Shown: positions 49,604 to 59,465 of the stretch, piece after piece
Position numbering within the stretch: position 1 is the stretch's first letter
Layout of the letters: each line of letters begins with the position of its first letter
From: Pontederia crassipes
Taxonomy: Eukaryota; Streptophyta; Magnoliopsida; Commelinales; Pontederiaceae
Direction: 5' to 3'
DNA: 64,000 nucleotides
NCBI GenBank assembly: GCA_030549335.1
Contig: CM060188.1
Location: 42,745,696 to 42,809,695, forward strand
Position numbers and translations under genes: made by a program
The notes under the pieces: model-generated
The model's database searches: none
Told to the model about the DNA's origin: nothing
Seen by the model: only the letters and a program-made list of their open reading frames with translations

Positions 49604-50910
49604 TGTGGAAAACACATAAAATGTGACTATAAAATAATCCTTCTTGTTCAAATTTTTTGCAAGAACAAGATACACAGATTTCTTGAAATTGATTAAACTC
49701 CACCATATTCCTGCCTTCATCAATATCTTTAACAGAGTAAACTGAGTATACAATTTTTTCAACATCCTTGTGTATCTTGTGGGCAGATAAGATTGAAGAT
49801 TGTGCATACTCCTCCTGGAACTTACAGAAAATGGCATGTGTATAAAAATCGCCTGCATGTACTTCTAATGGGTGTTTCATGATGTATGCATGTGACGAGT
49901 TCATGGTTTTGAAGTCCTCTTTCTCTTCAAGTCTTCGGTGAGTCTGGACAGCCTTATCATATTGGGTTACAAAATCCGAAAGCGATGTGTTCACATTGAC
50001 GTAACCATAAAAAAAGTATTAATACTTTCCGCCCTTTGAGTGGTGCGCATACCTGCAGTAAAAACATCTTGAAAATATAATAACATCCATTGTTCACACT
50101 CGTTGTAGATCTCCAACCAATGTCCATTAGGAATATGGAACTTTTCTTTCAAGGAAATCCATCCTCTTCGAATTCATCTACATTAGATGAACCGTATAAC
50201 CAGTTGTTGTAATCTTCTTTAAATGTGTCTAGTGCATACAAATCTTGTAAATAAGTCATTGCATTTCTAGCAATATGCCATGTGCAAAATATATGTTTAG
50301 TATGCAAAAAAACTTTACGTATAGCGTTACCCATGGCAATATCTTAATCCATAATAATACACATCGGATGCTTTCCATACATGCACTCAGATCATCTTTC
50401 GAATAGCTATACAAATGTCTCTTCTGTCTCATCTGCAAGTAAAGCACAACCAAATAAACATGACCTTCTCTGATGATTTACTCTAGTGAAAGAAGCAAAA
50501 GACATTCTTAAGTTATTTGTTCTATATGTTGTATCAAATACAATAACATCTCCAAATGTTAAATAACTGTCCCGTGACCTTCCATCGATAAAAAAAATTA
50601 AAATAGTGCCATCTTCATTCAACTCCCATATATGAAAGAAGCCTGGTTCCATAGTTATCTTACTCTGAAAAATAGATATGATACTTAGGCATTCCTGATT
50701 AAATTTTCCTTTTCTTCTTGTTCTTAAATGATCAATACAGTCTTGAGCTGTTATGAGCGGTTCGTCAGACATGTTAAGCGCCCTAGCTATTTTTTATGGA
50801 CCCATGCCGAATTCACGTAAATTGACGATAGCTTCTTTTGAAGTGGCCCTGAATGCACTCAAATATGTTGGGTAACTTAAATTTAGCAAAAAATAATGTT
50901 ACTTCAATTC
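49604..50910 (-). pseudogene. FAR1-type MULE transposase, MULE and SWIM domains
   Basis: On the minus strand from about 50910: EAIVNLREFGMGP, then GFFHIWELNEDGTI and the MULE catalytic start VIFDTTYRTNNLRMSF (first Asp), with FGCALLADETEETF after it. At 50340-50420 three codons expected to be Trp, Trp and Gln are TAG, TGA and TAA. CIIMD-stop-DIAMGNAI (second Asp) and IFCTWHIARN follow. 49994-49604 adds a C-terminal half and the SWIM finger CSCKKFEQEGLFYSH, whose third Cys is Tyr. The N-terminal FAR1 DNA-binding domain is not visible. Function as a transposase is lost. Confidence 0.88.
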
Positions 50911-51209
50911 CTTTTCTTGTATATATTTGAACATCCGATACATACAATTGAATTATGTTATGTTAATTTCATCACAAACACTAACGAAATTGAACTTTGT
51001 CATGGTAATTACAATTGTGTTATGTTAATAACATAACACTAATCACACCTGTGCTGGTGATATGCTTTCCGACGAAGCACGGTGGGCGTCAGTCGAAGGC
51101 ATGAGGTTCCTTCCAACGGAGAAGGGGTTCCGCGACCGTCTTTCTACAGCCGCGTCACGTCGAGCAGAAGAAGATGCTTCGAGTTTGTTAGGCGAAGATG
51201 GAGAAGCGT

Positions 51210-51535
51210 GGCGAGAAGTCAGATGCTCATAGTTTCGACGGCGAAGGGCAGCAATGCGACCCGTGGCGAGAGATCAGATGCTCATCGTTCCGACGGTGCA
51301 GGGTAGCAAAGCGACTGCGGCGGGAGGTCAGATGCTCATCGTACCGACGGCGAAGTGCAGCAAGGCGACCGCGGTGGGAGGTCAGATGCTCATCGTTCCA
51401 TAGGCGAAGGGCAACAAGGCGATCGCGGCGGGAGGTCAGATGCTCATCGTTCCGACGACGAAGGGTAGCAAGACGACCACGGCGAGAGGTCACATGCTCA
51501 TCGATGGACCGACGGTGAAGGGAAGCACGGAGTTG
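51210..51535. repeat. 54-bp minisatellite next to the right TIR
   Basis: Six units of about 54 bp around GAGGTCAGATGCTCATCGTTCCGACGG-type sequence. Because 54 is a multiple of three, the array is open in sense and antisense and yields an 18-residue repeating frame on each strand. It corresponds in position to the minisatellite inside the left TIR. Confidence 0.9.
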
Positions 51536-51605
51536 GGGCACGCATTAAGGCAGAACAAATGACCTCACGAAGGACTCCACCTCCTCTCGATCGAACCACA
51601 TCGTG

Positions 51606-51762
51606 CTAGACCTCACGATCGAATCGTGATAGACCCCCTCCGAAATTTTCCATCCGTCGGTTGATAATGCCTGAACCGTGCATTTTCTCCTCATCTGTCC
51701 GATGAGCATCGGATGGATGAGGGGAGGAGTAGGTCTGACTAGGCTGAACCAATATTATTTTC
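51606..51762 (-). repeat. Right terminal inverted repeat of the Mutator-like element
   Basis: Inverted partner of 38238-38394. It ends at GAACCAATATTATTTTC, followed by a TA-repeat. Confidence 0.85.
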
Positions 51763-52125
51763 ATATATATATATATAGAATATAAATATATGGATAGATA
51801 GTAATTATTTTTTTTATTTTTTAATATAGTGCGATGTATTGTAAGCAATATTATTTCAAGATATTCATTGAAACGATCGTCGAAGAAGTTAATACTTGGA
51901 CGACATTAGAAATTAAAATTTAAGAATCCACTTGAAAAAAAAAAGAGTAAAGTTTTATGTTCAACTAATAAAAAAAAGAAAAAAAAACAAAAAAGAAGAA
52001 CAAATATAGAGAATGATTGGTGATATGATCAAATTAAAACCGTCTTCGCCTGCACCCACCCCGGTCTACTAATCTCCGTCATAGCCTTGCAGTAACGTAA
52101 CGTTTGGGTACGTCGGCCTGTTTCG
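51763..52125 (+). promoter_or_regulatory. Short upstream region of the CPL-like gene
   Basis: Only about 360 bp separate the Mutator-like element from the CPL start codon. The first part is A/T simple sequence; 52035-52125 is GC-richer and probably the 5' untranslated leader. No convincing TATA box at the right distance was found. Part of the native promoter may have been displaced by the 13.5-kb insertion. Confidence 0.5.
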
Positions 52126-54712
52126 ATGACGGCGGCGAGCCGCCGGAGCAGCATCAGCTGCCGCATCTACCACGGTGAGCTCTACCTCGGAGAGGCCGAG
52201 GTCTTCCCTCCGACGACAACGACCGCGATCGCAGCTGGCAAGAACAGCAGTCAAAGCTTCGTCTTCCCCTTTCCTAACCCTAACCCTAATAACGACGGAA
52301 GCAACAATGGAAAGGAGATCCGCATCAGCCACCTGTCTCCTCCGAGCGACCGATGCCCTCCCCTGGCCGTCCTCCACGCCATTTCTTCCAACTCCGTCCG
52401 CTGCAAGCTCCAGTCGAAGTCACTCTCCGACCATCCCCTCCTCCACCGCCTCTATCTCTCCTGCTTTCAAGAGTTCAAGGTATGTTCCCCTACAGAATCC
52501 TTCTTGGCCATTGAATTTTATTTTCCCTCGTAATTTATGGCAATTATTTACCCAATGCCGGTATTTAGCTTCTATTATTGCAAAGAGGTTTTTTTCTCCT
52601 CTTGTTCCTGTTGCATTTTGGATTTTGTTTTATGCAGAGTGCGGTGGTGATGGCTGGGAACGAGGAGCTGCACCTGGTGGCCATGCCAAGCAAAGTGGAG
52701 AAAGTCTCCTGCTTCTGGTGCTGTTCAGTCCAAGCGGGGCTCTACAGTTCCTGCATGGCTATGCTCAATCTACGCTGCCTTGCTATTGTATTCGACCTTG
52801 ATGAGACGCTCATCGTTGCCAACACCATGAAATCATTCGAGGACAAGATTGATGCCCTCTCACGGAAGATTGATGCAGAGAATGATCCGATCAGGGTTTC
52901 TGGAATGTCTGCGGAACTCAAACGGTACATAGAGGACAAAAACCTGCTCAAGCAGTTCATTGAAACCAATTCAGTATTGGACAATGGAAGGTCTGTCTCT
53001 GTCCAGAATGAGGAGGTCCCACAGTTTCCTGGCAGCTATGAACGAATTGTTCGTCCTGTCATACGCCTACCAGAGAGCAACATTGTTTTGACTCGTATAA
53101 ACCCAGAGGTGTATTTTCATGAATAGCACTCCGCTGGAATTTTCTAGTTACACCTGCAATTAAACTCTTCATCTCAATCTTTCGCGTATCATTCATTTAG
53201 TAGGATTAACAAGGCTAATTGCAAATAATTTAATACTCTATCTGCTTGCTTATGAAATATGAATATCTTGTTAACATTTCTATATGTTTCTTTCAAGACA
53301 TAGGGAAATCCCACTAGTAGACAACAAACAACAACAACAACAAAGCCTTATCCCACTAGGTGGGGTCGGCTACATGGATCATACGACGTCATTCCGATTC
53401 GTTGATCCATGTCCATGAGATTCGACAGAGTTTTACGCTGGCTTTCGGGGCCTAACACAACCCTCCTCCTTTATCCGGGCTTGGGAATGAAATCCCACTA
53501 GTAGATGTGTAAATATTCTTTTAGCATCAACTCAGTTCCTTAGCCTCTTCATTTTTCCTCTCTAGGCCTTTCCCAACGCCCATTTTGTTTCGCCGCTATT
53601 TGTCCGAGGAAAAGAGAATATTTATAATTCCATTGTTGTGCAAAATTTTACTATTTTCCAAGTTAGGTAGACTTACATTGCATCTTCTTATGTTGAATCA
53701 TGCGGAATTAGCCACTATGTCTGGCATCTGAAGCTTCCATTTTGGCTAGATTGTTATAGGTGTAGTAGCCTTTTTTCTATTAATTCGTTGAAGATAGCTT
53801 CACTCATGTATGAGTTGACAGTATCATCTTGCTCATAAATGCGTGCATTGCAAATGATTGGTTGTTGCTAAATGATTTAATTTTCAGAAGCTATCTTCTG
53901 TTTCTTCAATTATATTTCCTAGTGCTCATATTGTCATATGTCCATCTATGCTATGTTTTACTGATTTTCAGCATTAACCAATCAAATTAATCTCTCATCT
54001 TTAGGGTGCTTGTTGAAGGAGTTAAATTATTTAGTGGTTTTCACATATACATACACCATTAGATCAAGATTCAGTGGTGTTTTAAAAGACCTGAATGGAT
54101 CTTGATCCAGAACCAATCTTGGGTCTGTGTACTAACCTTAGATTCTAAACCTTCACGTCTTTAAAGTTTTTACTTGTTTCTGCATTCATTTTGTTGACAA
54201 AGCAAGGCATTCTTAGAACAATTGGAGATGCTCAACTTTTTGGAATAAATAACATAGCAAAGGTTATTCTTTAAAGTTCCTTTTTGCATAATTGATTCCT
54301 GCATATTTTTCTGCAAACTCATTTAAGTTGAGAAGATAAATTTAAAAGGAACCTAAATAATCATTAGTAAAAGTTTCTTTCTAAAAAATGTGCGCAAATC
54401 ATACTGTTCCTGGAAGGGCAATATTTTTTTATACCCTCTCAAACAAGAATATTTTACATGTGTTACTAAAACATTAGATGATCAAATTTTATTTCTCGTA
54501 GATTCGTGATACTAGCGTGTTTGTACGTCTAAGACCTGCATGGGAGGATTTGAGGAGTTATTTAATTGCCAAAGGGCGTAAACGGTTTGAAGTCTATGTT
54601 TGTACAATGGCTGAAAGAGACTACGCTATGGAGATATGGAGGCTTCTTGATCCAGAGTTCCACCTTATTAACCCAAAGCAACTTATGAACCGTGTAGTGT
54701 GTGTAAAATCAG
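52126..54712 (+). CDS. CPL1: CPL1/CPL2-like RNA polymerase II CTD phosphatase, first three exons
   Basis: Nuclear phosphatases of this family remove phosphate from the RNA polymerase II C-terminal repeat and affect stress-responsive transcription and RNA processing. Three exons are supported by frame and GT-AG sites: 52126-52479 (118 codons), 52638-53108 (157 codons) and 54502-54712 (70 codons plus one base). Exon 1 encodes the plant CPL N terminus ([32 protein letters not shown]). Exon 2 carries EEIHLVAMP-type sequence and the catalytic DLDET motif in [20 protein letters not shown], whose first Asp is the phospho-acceptor in the family. Exon 3 encodes [20 protein letters not shown] and [21 protein letters not shown], ending at VCVKS. 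No stop or frameshift occurs. The rest of the catalytic domain and the double-stranded RNA-binding domains are not in the window. CPL1 and CPL2 cannot be told apart from this part. Confidence 0.92.
53322..53488 (-). mobile_element. Au-type SINE in intron 2 of the CPL-like gene
   Basis: On the minus strand it ends in a TTG repeat preceded by CCCACCTAGTGGGATAAGGC, the 3' signature of plant Au SINEs; GCCCGGATAAAGGAGGAGGG is near its start. It is flanked by a perfect 17-bp duplication GAAATCCCACTAGTAGA (53305-53321 and 53489-53505). It lies in the intron between exons 2 and 3 and should be spliced out. Confidence 0.93.
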
Positions 54713-56285
54713 GTAATCATTTTGATATGAAAGAGGATTCACATTCTTATTATGATTGTTATTTAGTTCTTTTTGAGGTGTAAAATCTAGTTTTTGACCA
54801 TGAGATATTGCTTATAATGTGATAACATTTAGATGATTTTGGTCTCACAATACAATATATTGCATTCAATGACTATATTTTAATCTTGTTTATAATGAAA
54901 TTCTAATTTGGGCTTCCTCTAAGTGGAAAGTACTGTTGTAGTTTTCACTATATCTTGGGCTATTTTATTATTGTATTTATGGCACCCGTTTCAAAAAATA
55001 TTTAGGTTTGGAATGCATGTACTATCTGTATTTGGGTCAATTCTTGATTACAAATTTATCTCAAAAAAGTTTTGGATTACAAATCGTGGCGGGGGAAAAA
55101 CCTATGTACTTTGATACACCATTGCATTTTACCATGAACCAAGGGATGCATTGACATGGATTTGCCAGGCTCTGGAAATCAGCCAACTCCATAAGAATAG
55201 ATTGCTTTGGAGTGTTGGTTGTCATTCAGTGATCAAAGTTTGAATACAACAAGAAGTACTTGGGGATTCCTTAGGGCCTTCCTTACCCTAACTTTTCTAT
55301 TTTATCCAATGTCTCATTATTGCAAAGAGCAGAAAGAAATTATAATTACTGAAAAGAAGTAATGTCCACAATCTGGTGCTTGCCTTTTGCCAATTAAAAG
55401 AAACATAAATGGTAGAAGTGAAAGAAAAATAAAACATAAGAAATTGAAACTGCAAAGAAACCAAAAATAGACCTTTGGGGGGGGGATGGATGCAATGCTA
55501 TTGCTGTTTCTTGACGGGTAATATTAGAAGAGAGGATGAAAGTGGGATTCTCTTTTCTTGGTTTTATGAAAAAAAGGAGAGGTGCACTCAGATCTTCTCA
55601 TCCATTAAAGAACTGTATTTGTTGCATCTACAATGATTGGACTGATAAAGGTTTATATTGGCGAATTGTTGTTACGGACTGCTTCTAAGGTGTGCTTTAT
55701 CTATGCACTCTTTCCTGTTACATTATTATTTATTGAGATTTTGCACCAATTGAATGTGAATAAAGCTTCAATATTTGAAGGCAGTGACAATGAGAGCATG
55801 CATGTATACGTCAATTCTTGTGTGCATTTGATTCTAGGGGTGCATGCTGTGTTGGCCTATATGAAGATTATGTTTTGGAGTAGGCAATAACTTAAAATCT
55901 TGCCACCATGAGATGAACCCCAAGGAGATAAACTAATTCGGCAGGAACTTAAACATTTTAGGCTTACTTAATCTAAATCTACTCAAAAAAAAAAAAATCC
56001 AAATCTAGTGTTTCTTTTGGTAAAGAATTTAGGTTGGGCTTAAGAGAGGTCATGAAAGTATTTCACTAATTTGCAACAGGCAATTGAGGTTTTGAGAAGA
56101 TGAATGTTTTGCCCTTTTCATTTGGCATTTTGGCAGTTTTTCTGTAATGGCAGCAGAAGGCTGCATGGCTGTGTATTTATAGTGTGGTGCTGTCTTCTTG
56201 TTCTCATGGTCTAAAGCTACAATGTTTTTGTTGGCTTTTTCTATCAGAACTTTTTGTAATCCCTCCTAATATTAATGAAACTTTT
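54713..56285. other. Start of intron 3 of the CPL-like gene
   Basis: The donor GTAATC follows exon 3. No further CPL exon is seen: the family continues with a Ser-Arg-Lys-Ser-rich segment and an IDDRL-VWDEKDQPRV motif, neither of which occurs. The open frame at 55633-55890 has no recognisable domain. Confidence 0.55.
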
Positions 56286-57331
56286 GGACAACTTAGTCAT
56301 CCTTTCTCATTTCAAAAGAAATGGCAAATTATAGGGATCACCGAAATAACAACTCGCCAAAAATGTGAAGCACCTTGTGCGACTGACATTCTCCCTTCCC
56401 AGGATTGCATGCAACCATAGCATGCGGTGATTACATTGTACCATTTATCTTCCCGTTGGCCCAACACAAGTCAGACCACCCACTTGACGAGAAGGGCTTT
56501 GTTCATGGTTCTGAGGTTCTGGATCCCAAGCCCTCCTTCTGTAGTTGGTCTACACACCACACATGTCCTTCGACACCATGTGTTCCACGATGGACTACGT
56601 TCGGATGTCGCCATGGATGGAGTGTTATCAATTCGCTGAATCACATGCAGCATTCTGAAAACTGACATGTAGTAAATTAGTATAGATGATAAGACAAAGA
56701 ATGATTACCAGCCTTCTTGCCTTGATAAGAGTCTTGTGCACCATCCTTGCAGTTGACATTCAATACACTCCATGATAGAGGTCCAATTTTTGGATAAGTA
56801 TCTAACTGTTGGATCGACTGTTGCATCAAGGGAGACCCAAATATGATATCAGGAGGCTGCATGTAAGTCATCTTGATCATGGAAAAACTCATTGCTTTGT
56901 TTTTCGCGATACCAAAAGGAACAAATGATGATCTTGAGTGATTAGTGCAAAGACTAGGAATATCACCAAAGAGTTCTAAGATCATAGCCACCTGCTGAGC
57001 CGTCGAGCCACCAAGACCGAGGTATCAATAAGCATTATAATCTAATTCAGCATATATATTGTAATAAAGGGACAAGTTCATCTCATGCCAGTTCTGGACA
57101 GAAGCCTGATATGATGTTAGCATCACAGGCACAAAAGGTGCATCTTGCCAAAGCATCCACTGCAAGAACAAATAGCATAGGAGATGGTTGGACCCATCCT
57201 CCAGTTTTCTCACAATAAATAAAATTAGAGAAAGAAAAAGTGCAATTTAGATACATGAAGGGAAGCCCTGATGGAGGGGGCTCCAGATGAATGCCCTGTC
57301 CAAGGAATTTTATATCTTTGTAGAATAAACC

Positions 57332-58459
57332 AAGGTTGTAAGACCCGACCCGGCATCTGACCCGGATTGCTCAACGGGTCATGTCGGACCGGATGGTCGA
57401 ACCGGATTATAATAAGTTAATATTATAAATTCAGCATAACAACACAATACAATCAATAATTTGAATCTAACACTAATCCATAAAATTACATAACAACACT
57501 AAAGAATTAATTCATAAAATTTACATATTAATTGTCCATGCCCTGGTCGGCCAGGGCGCGACCAGGGTGCGCCCTTGCCGGCCAAGACACCGCCAGGCGG
57601 CCAAGGCGCCGCCAGGGCGTGCCCTAGCTGGCCAAGCGCGGCTAGGGCACCCCTTGGCCGGCCAAGGCGCCGCCAAGGCGTGCCCTGGCTGGCCAAGCGC
57701 ATGGCTGCCTGGCGCCCTGGCCGGCCAAGTGTGGCTAGGAAGGGCACGCCCTACTGCCCTAGCCGTGCTTGGCCGGCCAGGGCATGCTCTGGCCGCCTGG
57801 CAGCGCCCGCCAGGGCAAGGATGGAATCGAGGAACTAACTCGACAAAATAAGAATCGAGAAAGGGAGAAACTCACCGGATCGAAGGTAGCAGTCACCGGA
57901 TCGTGCGCACGTTGCCGGATCGAAGGTAATTGTCGCTGCCTCACTGGTTGCCAGATTGAACCTGCGCGTCGCCGAACGGAATGCCGAATGTCGAACGCGC
58001 CGAACGCCGATCGCGGTCGCTAGCTGCTAGTCGCCGAACGTCGATCGCGGTCATCGAATGCCGATCGGGGTCGCCAGCTGCCGAACGTCGATCGCGGTCG
58101 CCGGCTGCTGGTCGCCGAACGCCGATCGCGGTCGCCGGCTGCTAGTCGTCGAATGCCGATCGCGGTCGCCGACTGCTGGTCGCCGAACGCCGATCGCCGA
58201 ACGCGGCGTGCCCTGGCCAACGAAAGTGATGAAATGAAGATAAAGAAGCCGGCCCTAGATTTTTTTTTTACACATGGACCGGCCGGGTCACACAAAACCG
58301 GCGGGTCTACCGGTCGAACCCGGGTTTTGATCGGGTTTGACCGGTTCAACATGGGTCAAAGGGTGATCCGGGTCCAGGCCGACCCGAGACCCCTTTTGAT
58401 GGCCGGACACCGGTCCGACTGGTCCGACCGGCCGGGCCGGGCCGGGTTTTAAATCAATG
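57332..58459. mobile_element. Non-autonomous DNA element with GC-rich body, 9-bp duplication
   Basis: It is flanked by the perfect 9-bp repeat GAATAAACC (57323-57331 and 58460-58468). The left end AAGGTTGTAAGACCCGACCCGG is a loose inverted copy of the right end (TTGATTTAAAACCCGGCCCGG on the minus strand). The interior has two GC-rich minisatellites, a GGCCGGCCAGGGCG-type array at 57535-57800 and a CGAACGCCGATCGCGGTCGC-type array at 57960-58205. No gene is supported; the overlapping open frames come from these repeats. Confidence 0.8.
57960..58205. repeat. Minisatellite of CGCCGATCGCGGTCGCC units
   Basis: About seven units of 30-40 bp inside the element at 57332-58459, varying around GCCGAACGCCGATCGCGGTC. 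Confidence 0.8.
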
Positions 58460-58565
58460 GAATAAACCTTCCAAATAGAACCCCGAATTGTCCACCAAAA
58501 ATCTTTATGGCCGTCAAGAAACCATTTGAGATGGATCGACCAAAGATGAAGGCAGATTGGACCGT

Positions 58566-59133
58566 AGGGGTGTTCACGGGTCGGGTCAAACCCGACCCGT
58601 GAACAAACCCAACCCGACCTGGCCAAGGTTGGCCGGGTCGGGTCGGGTTGGGTCTCCATATTTTTTGGGCTGCGACCCGAACCGACCCGGCCCGGGCCGG
58701 GTCGGGTCGGGTGGTCGGGTTACCCGACCACCCTTTTTCTTTTTTTTTTAATTTTTTCGTTTATTTTTTTAATATAAAAAGTATTTATTATTTTATTTTT
58801 AATACAAAATAAAGTACTTTTAAATATAAAAAATATTATTTTAAATATCTATATACTTTTCTACATTTAAAATAATTTATTTCATAATTTTTGTAAATTT
58901 TAAATGATATAAAACTATACATTTAACTAAAAAATAATTAAAAAATTAAAAAAAAATAAAAAAACCGGGTCTATCGGGTCGGGTCGGGTCAACTCGGGTT
59001 GGGATTCCCCAACCCGAACCCGACCCGACGGGTCATGGTCGGGTTGGGTCGACCCGACCACCGACTCGACCCCCTTTTGGGTCGGGTCGGATTTCCGGGT
59101 TCACCGGGTCGACCCGACCCGGTGAACACCCCT
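58566..59133. mobile_element. MITE with GGGTCGGG arms, second copy
   Basis: The ends AGGGGTGTTCACGGGTCGGG and, inverted, AGGGGTGTTCACCGGGTCGGG form a near-perfect terminal inverted repeat. The 9-bp duplication ATTGGACCG flanks it (58556-58564 and 59134-59142; one extra base T lies between the left duplication and the end). The core is AT-rich. It has the same ends and architecture as 3151-3620. It interrupts LINE copy A, whose frame resumes on both sides. Confidence 0.9.
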
Positions 59134-59264
59134 ATTGGACCGAGTGCACCAGAAAGTCGTAGGCAGTTAGATTGCACTCTTGCCACCAAGAAATAGATGG
59201 CATTAGACAAAGCAATGGGTACGAACTCCTGGACAATTGTTCATGATGGACAAAGCACAGAACT

Positions 59265-59447
59265 AACTCCGCCTATGTTTTATAGCCGGTCCCAAGCCCG
59301 GATAAAGGAGGAGGGTTGTGTTAGGTCCTGACAGCCAGCGTAAAACCCTGTCGAATCTCATGAACATGGATCAACGAAGTCGTATGATCCATGTAGCCGA
59401 CCCCACCTAGTGGGATAAGGCTTTGTTGTTGTTGTTGTTGTTGTTGT
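59265..59447 (+). mobile_element. Au-type SINE, second copy
   Basis: It ends GTGGGATAAGGCTTTG followed by a TTG repeat and contains GTAGCCGACCCCACC. It is flanked by an 18-bp duplication TGGACAAAGCACAGAACT (59247-59264 and 59448-59465). Opposite orientation to the SINE at 53322. Confidence 0.93.
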
Positions 59448-59465
59448 TGGACAAAGCACAGAACT

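Larger units (their letters stand above)
38238..51762 (-). mobile_element. Mutator-like element with long TIRs, 13.5 kb including nested insertions
   Basis: The left end GGAAATAATGTTG and right end (minus strand) GAAAATAATATTG begin inverted repeats of about 150 bp. They share CTCATCGGAC-GATGAGGAG, CGGTTCAGGCATTAT and GATCGTGAGGTCTAGCACG. The flanks ACATATATA and ATATATATA agree at 8 of 9 positions but lie in simple TA sequence, so the 9-bp duplication is weak evidence. Removing the hAT and the copia leaves about 5.7 kb. The body carries a FAR1-type transposase on the minus strand, a convergent GRF-finger gene, and GC-rich minisatellites just inside both TIRs. Confidence 0.85.
56286..59264 (-). 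pseudogene. LINE (L1-type) copy A, split by two MITEs
   Basis: Minus-strand fragments in LINE order. Near 59150-59225 is an IALSNAIYFLVARVQS-type segment, and after the MITE VQSAFIFGRSISNGFLTAIKIF (58490-58555), the early reverse transcriptase motif. At 57040-57200 are pieces like the DALARC segment, at 56880-56985 VAMILELFGD...SSFVPFGIAKN, and at 56480-56545 TTEGGLGIQNLRTMNKALLVKW. MSVAQGASHFW lies near 56300-56345. Frameshifts and stops are many, and the YxDD box is lost. It is in intron 3 or the 3' flank of the CPL-like gene, in antisense. Confidence 0.8.

Noticed and set aside
51198..51541. Arg-rich 18-residue repeat protein
   Set aside because: Product of a 54-bp minisatellite; both strands open, no start context or homologue recognised.
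52069..52377. Minus-strand frame of 102 codons
   Set aside because: Antisense shadow of CPL exon 1.
52480..52637. Read-through of exon 1 into the following sequence as a longer first exon
   Set aside because: GTATGT donor at 52480 and TTATGCAG acceptor before 52638 restore the family frame exactly; the read-through has no similarity.
55633..55890. Additional exon of the CPL-like gene
   Set aside because: Translation has hydrophobic stretches and no likeness to the CPL catalytic or RNA-binding domains; no splice sites in phase with exon 3.
57499..58659. Several open frames of 80-123 codons
   Set aside because: All lie in GC-rich minisatellites or MITE arms and have repetitive Pro/Arg/Gly/Ala composition.
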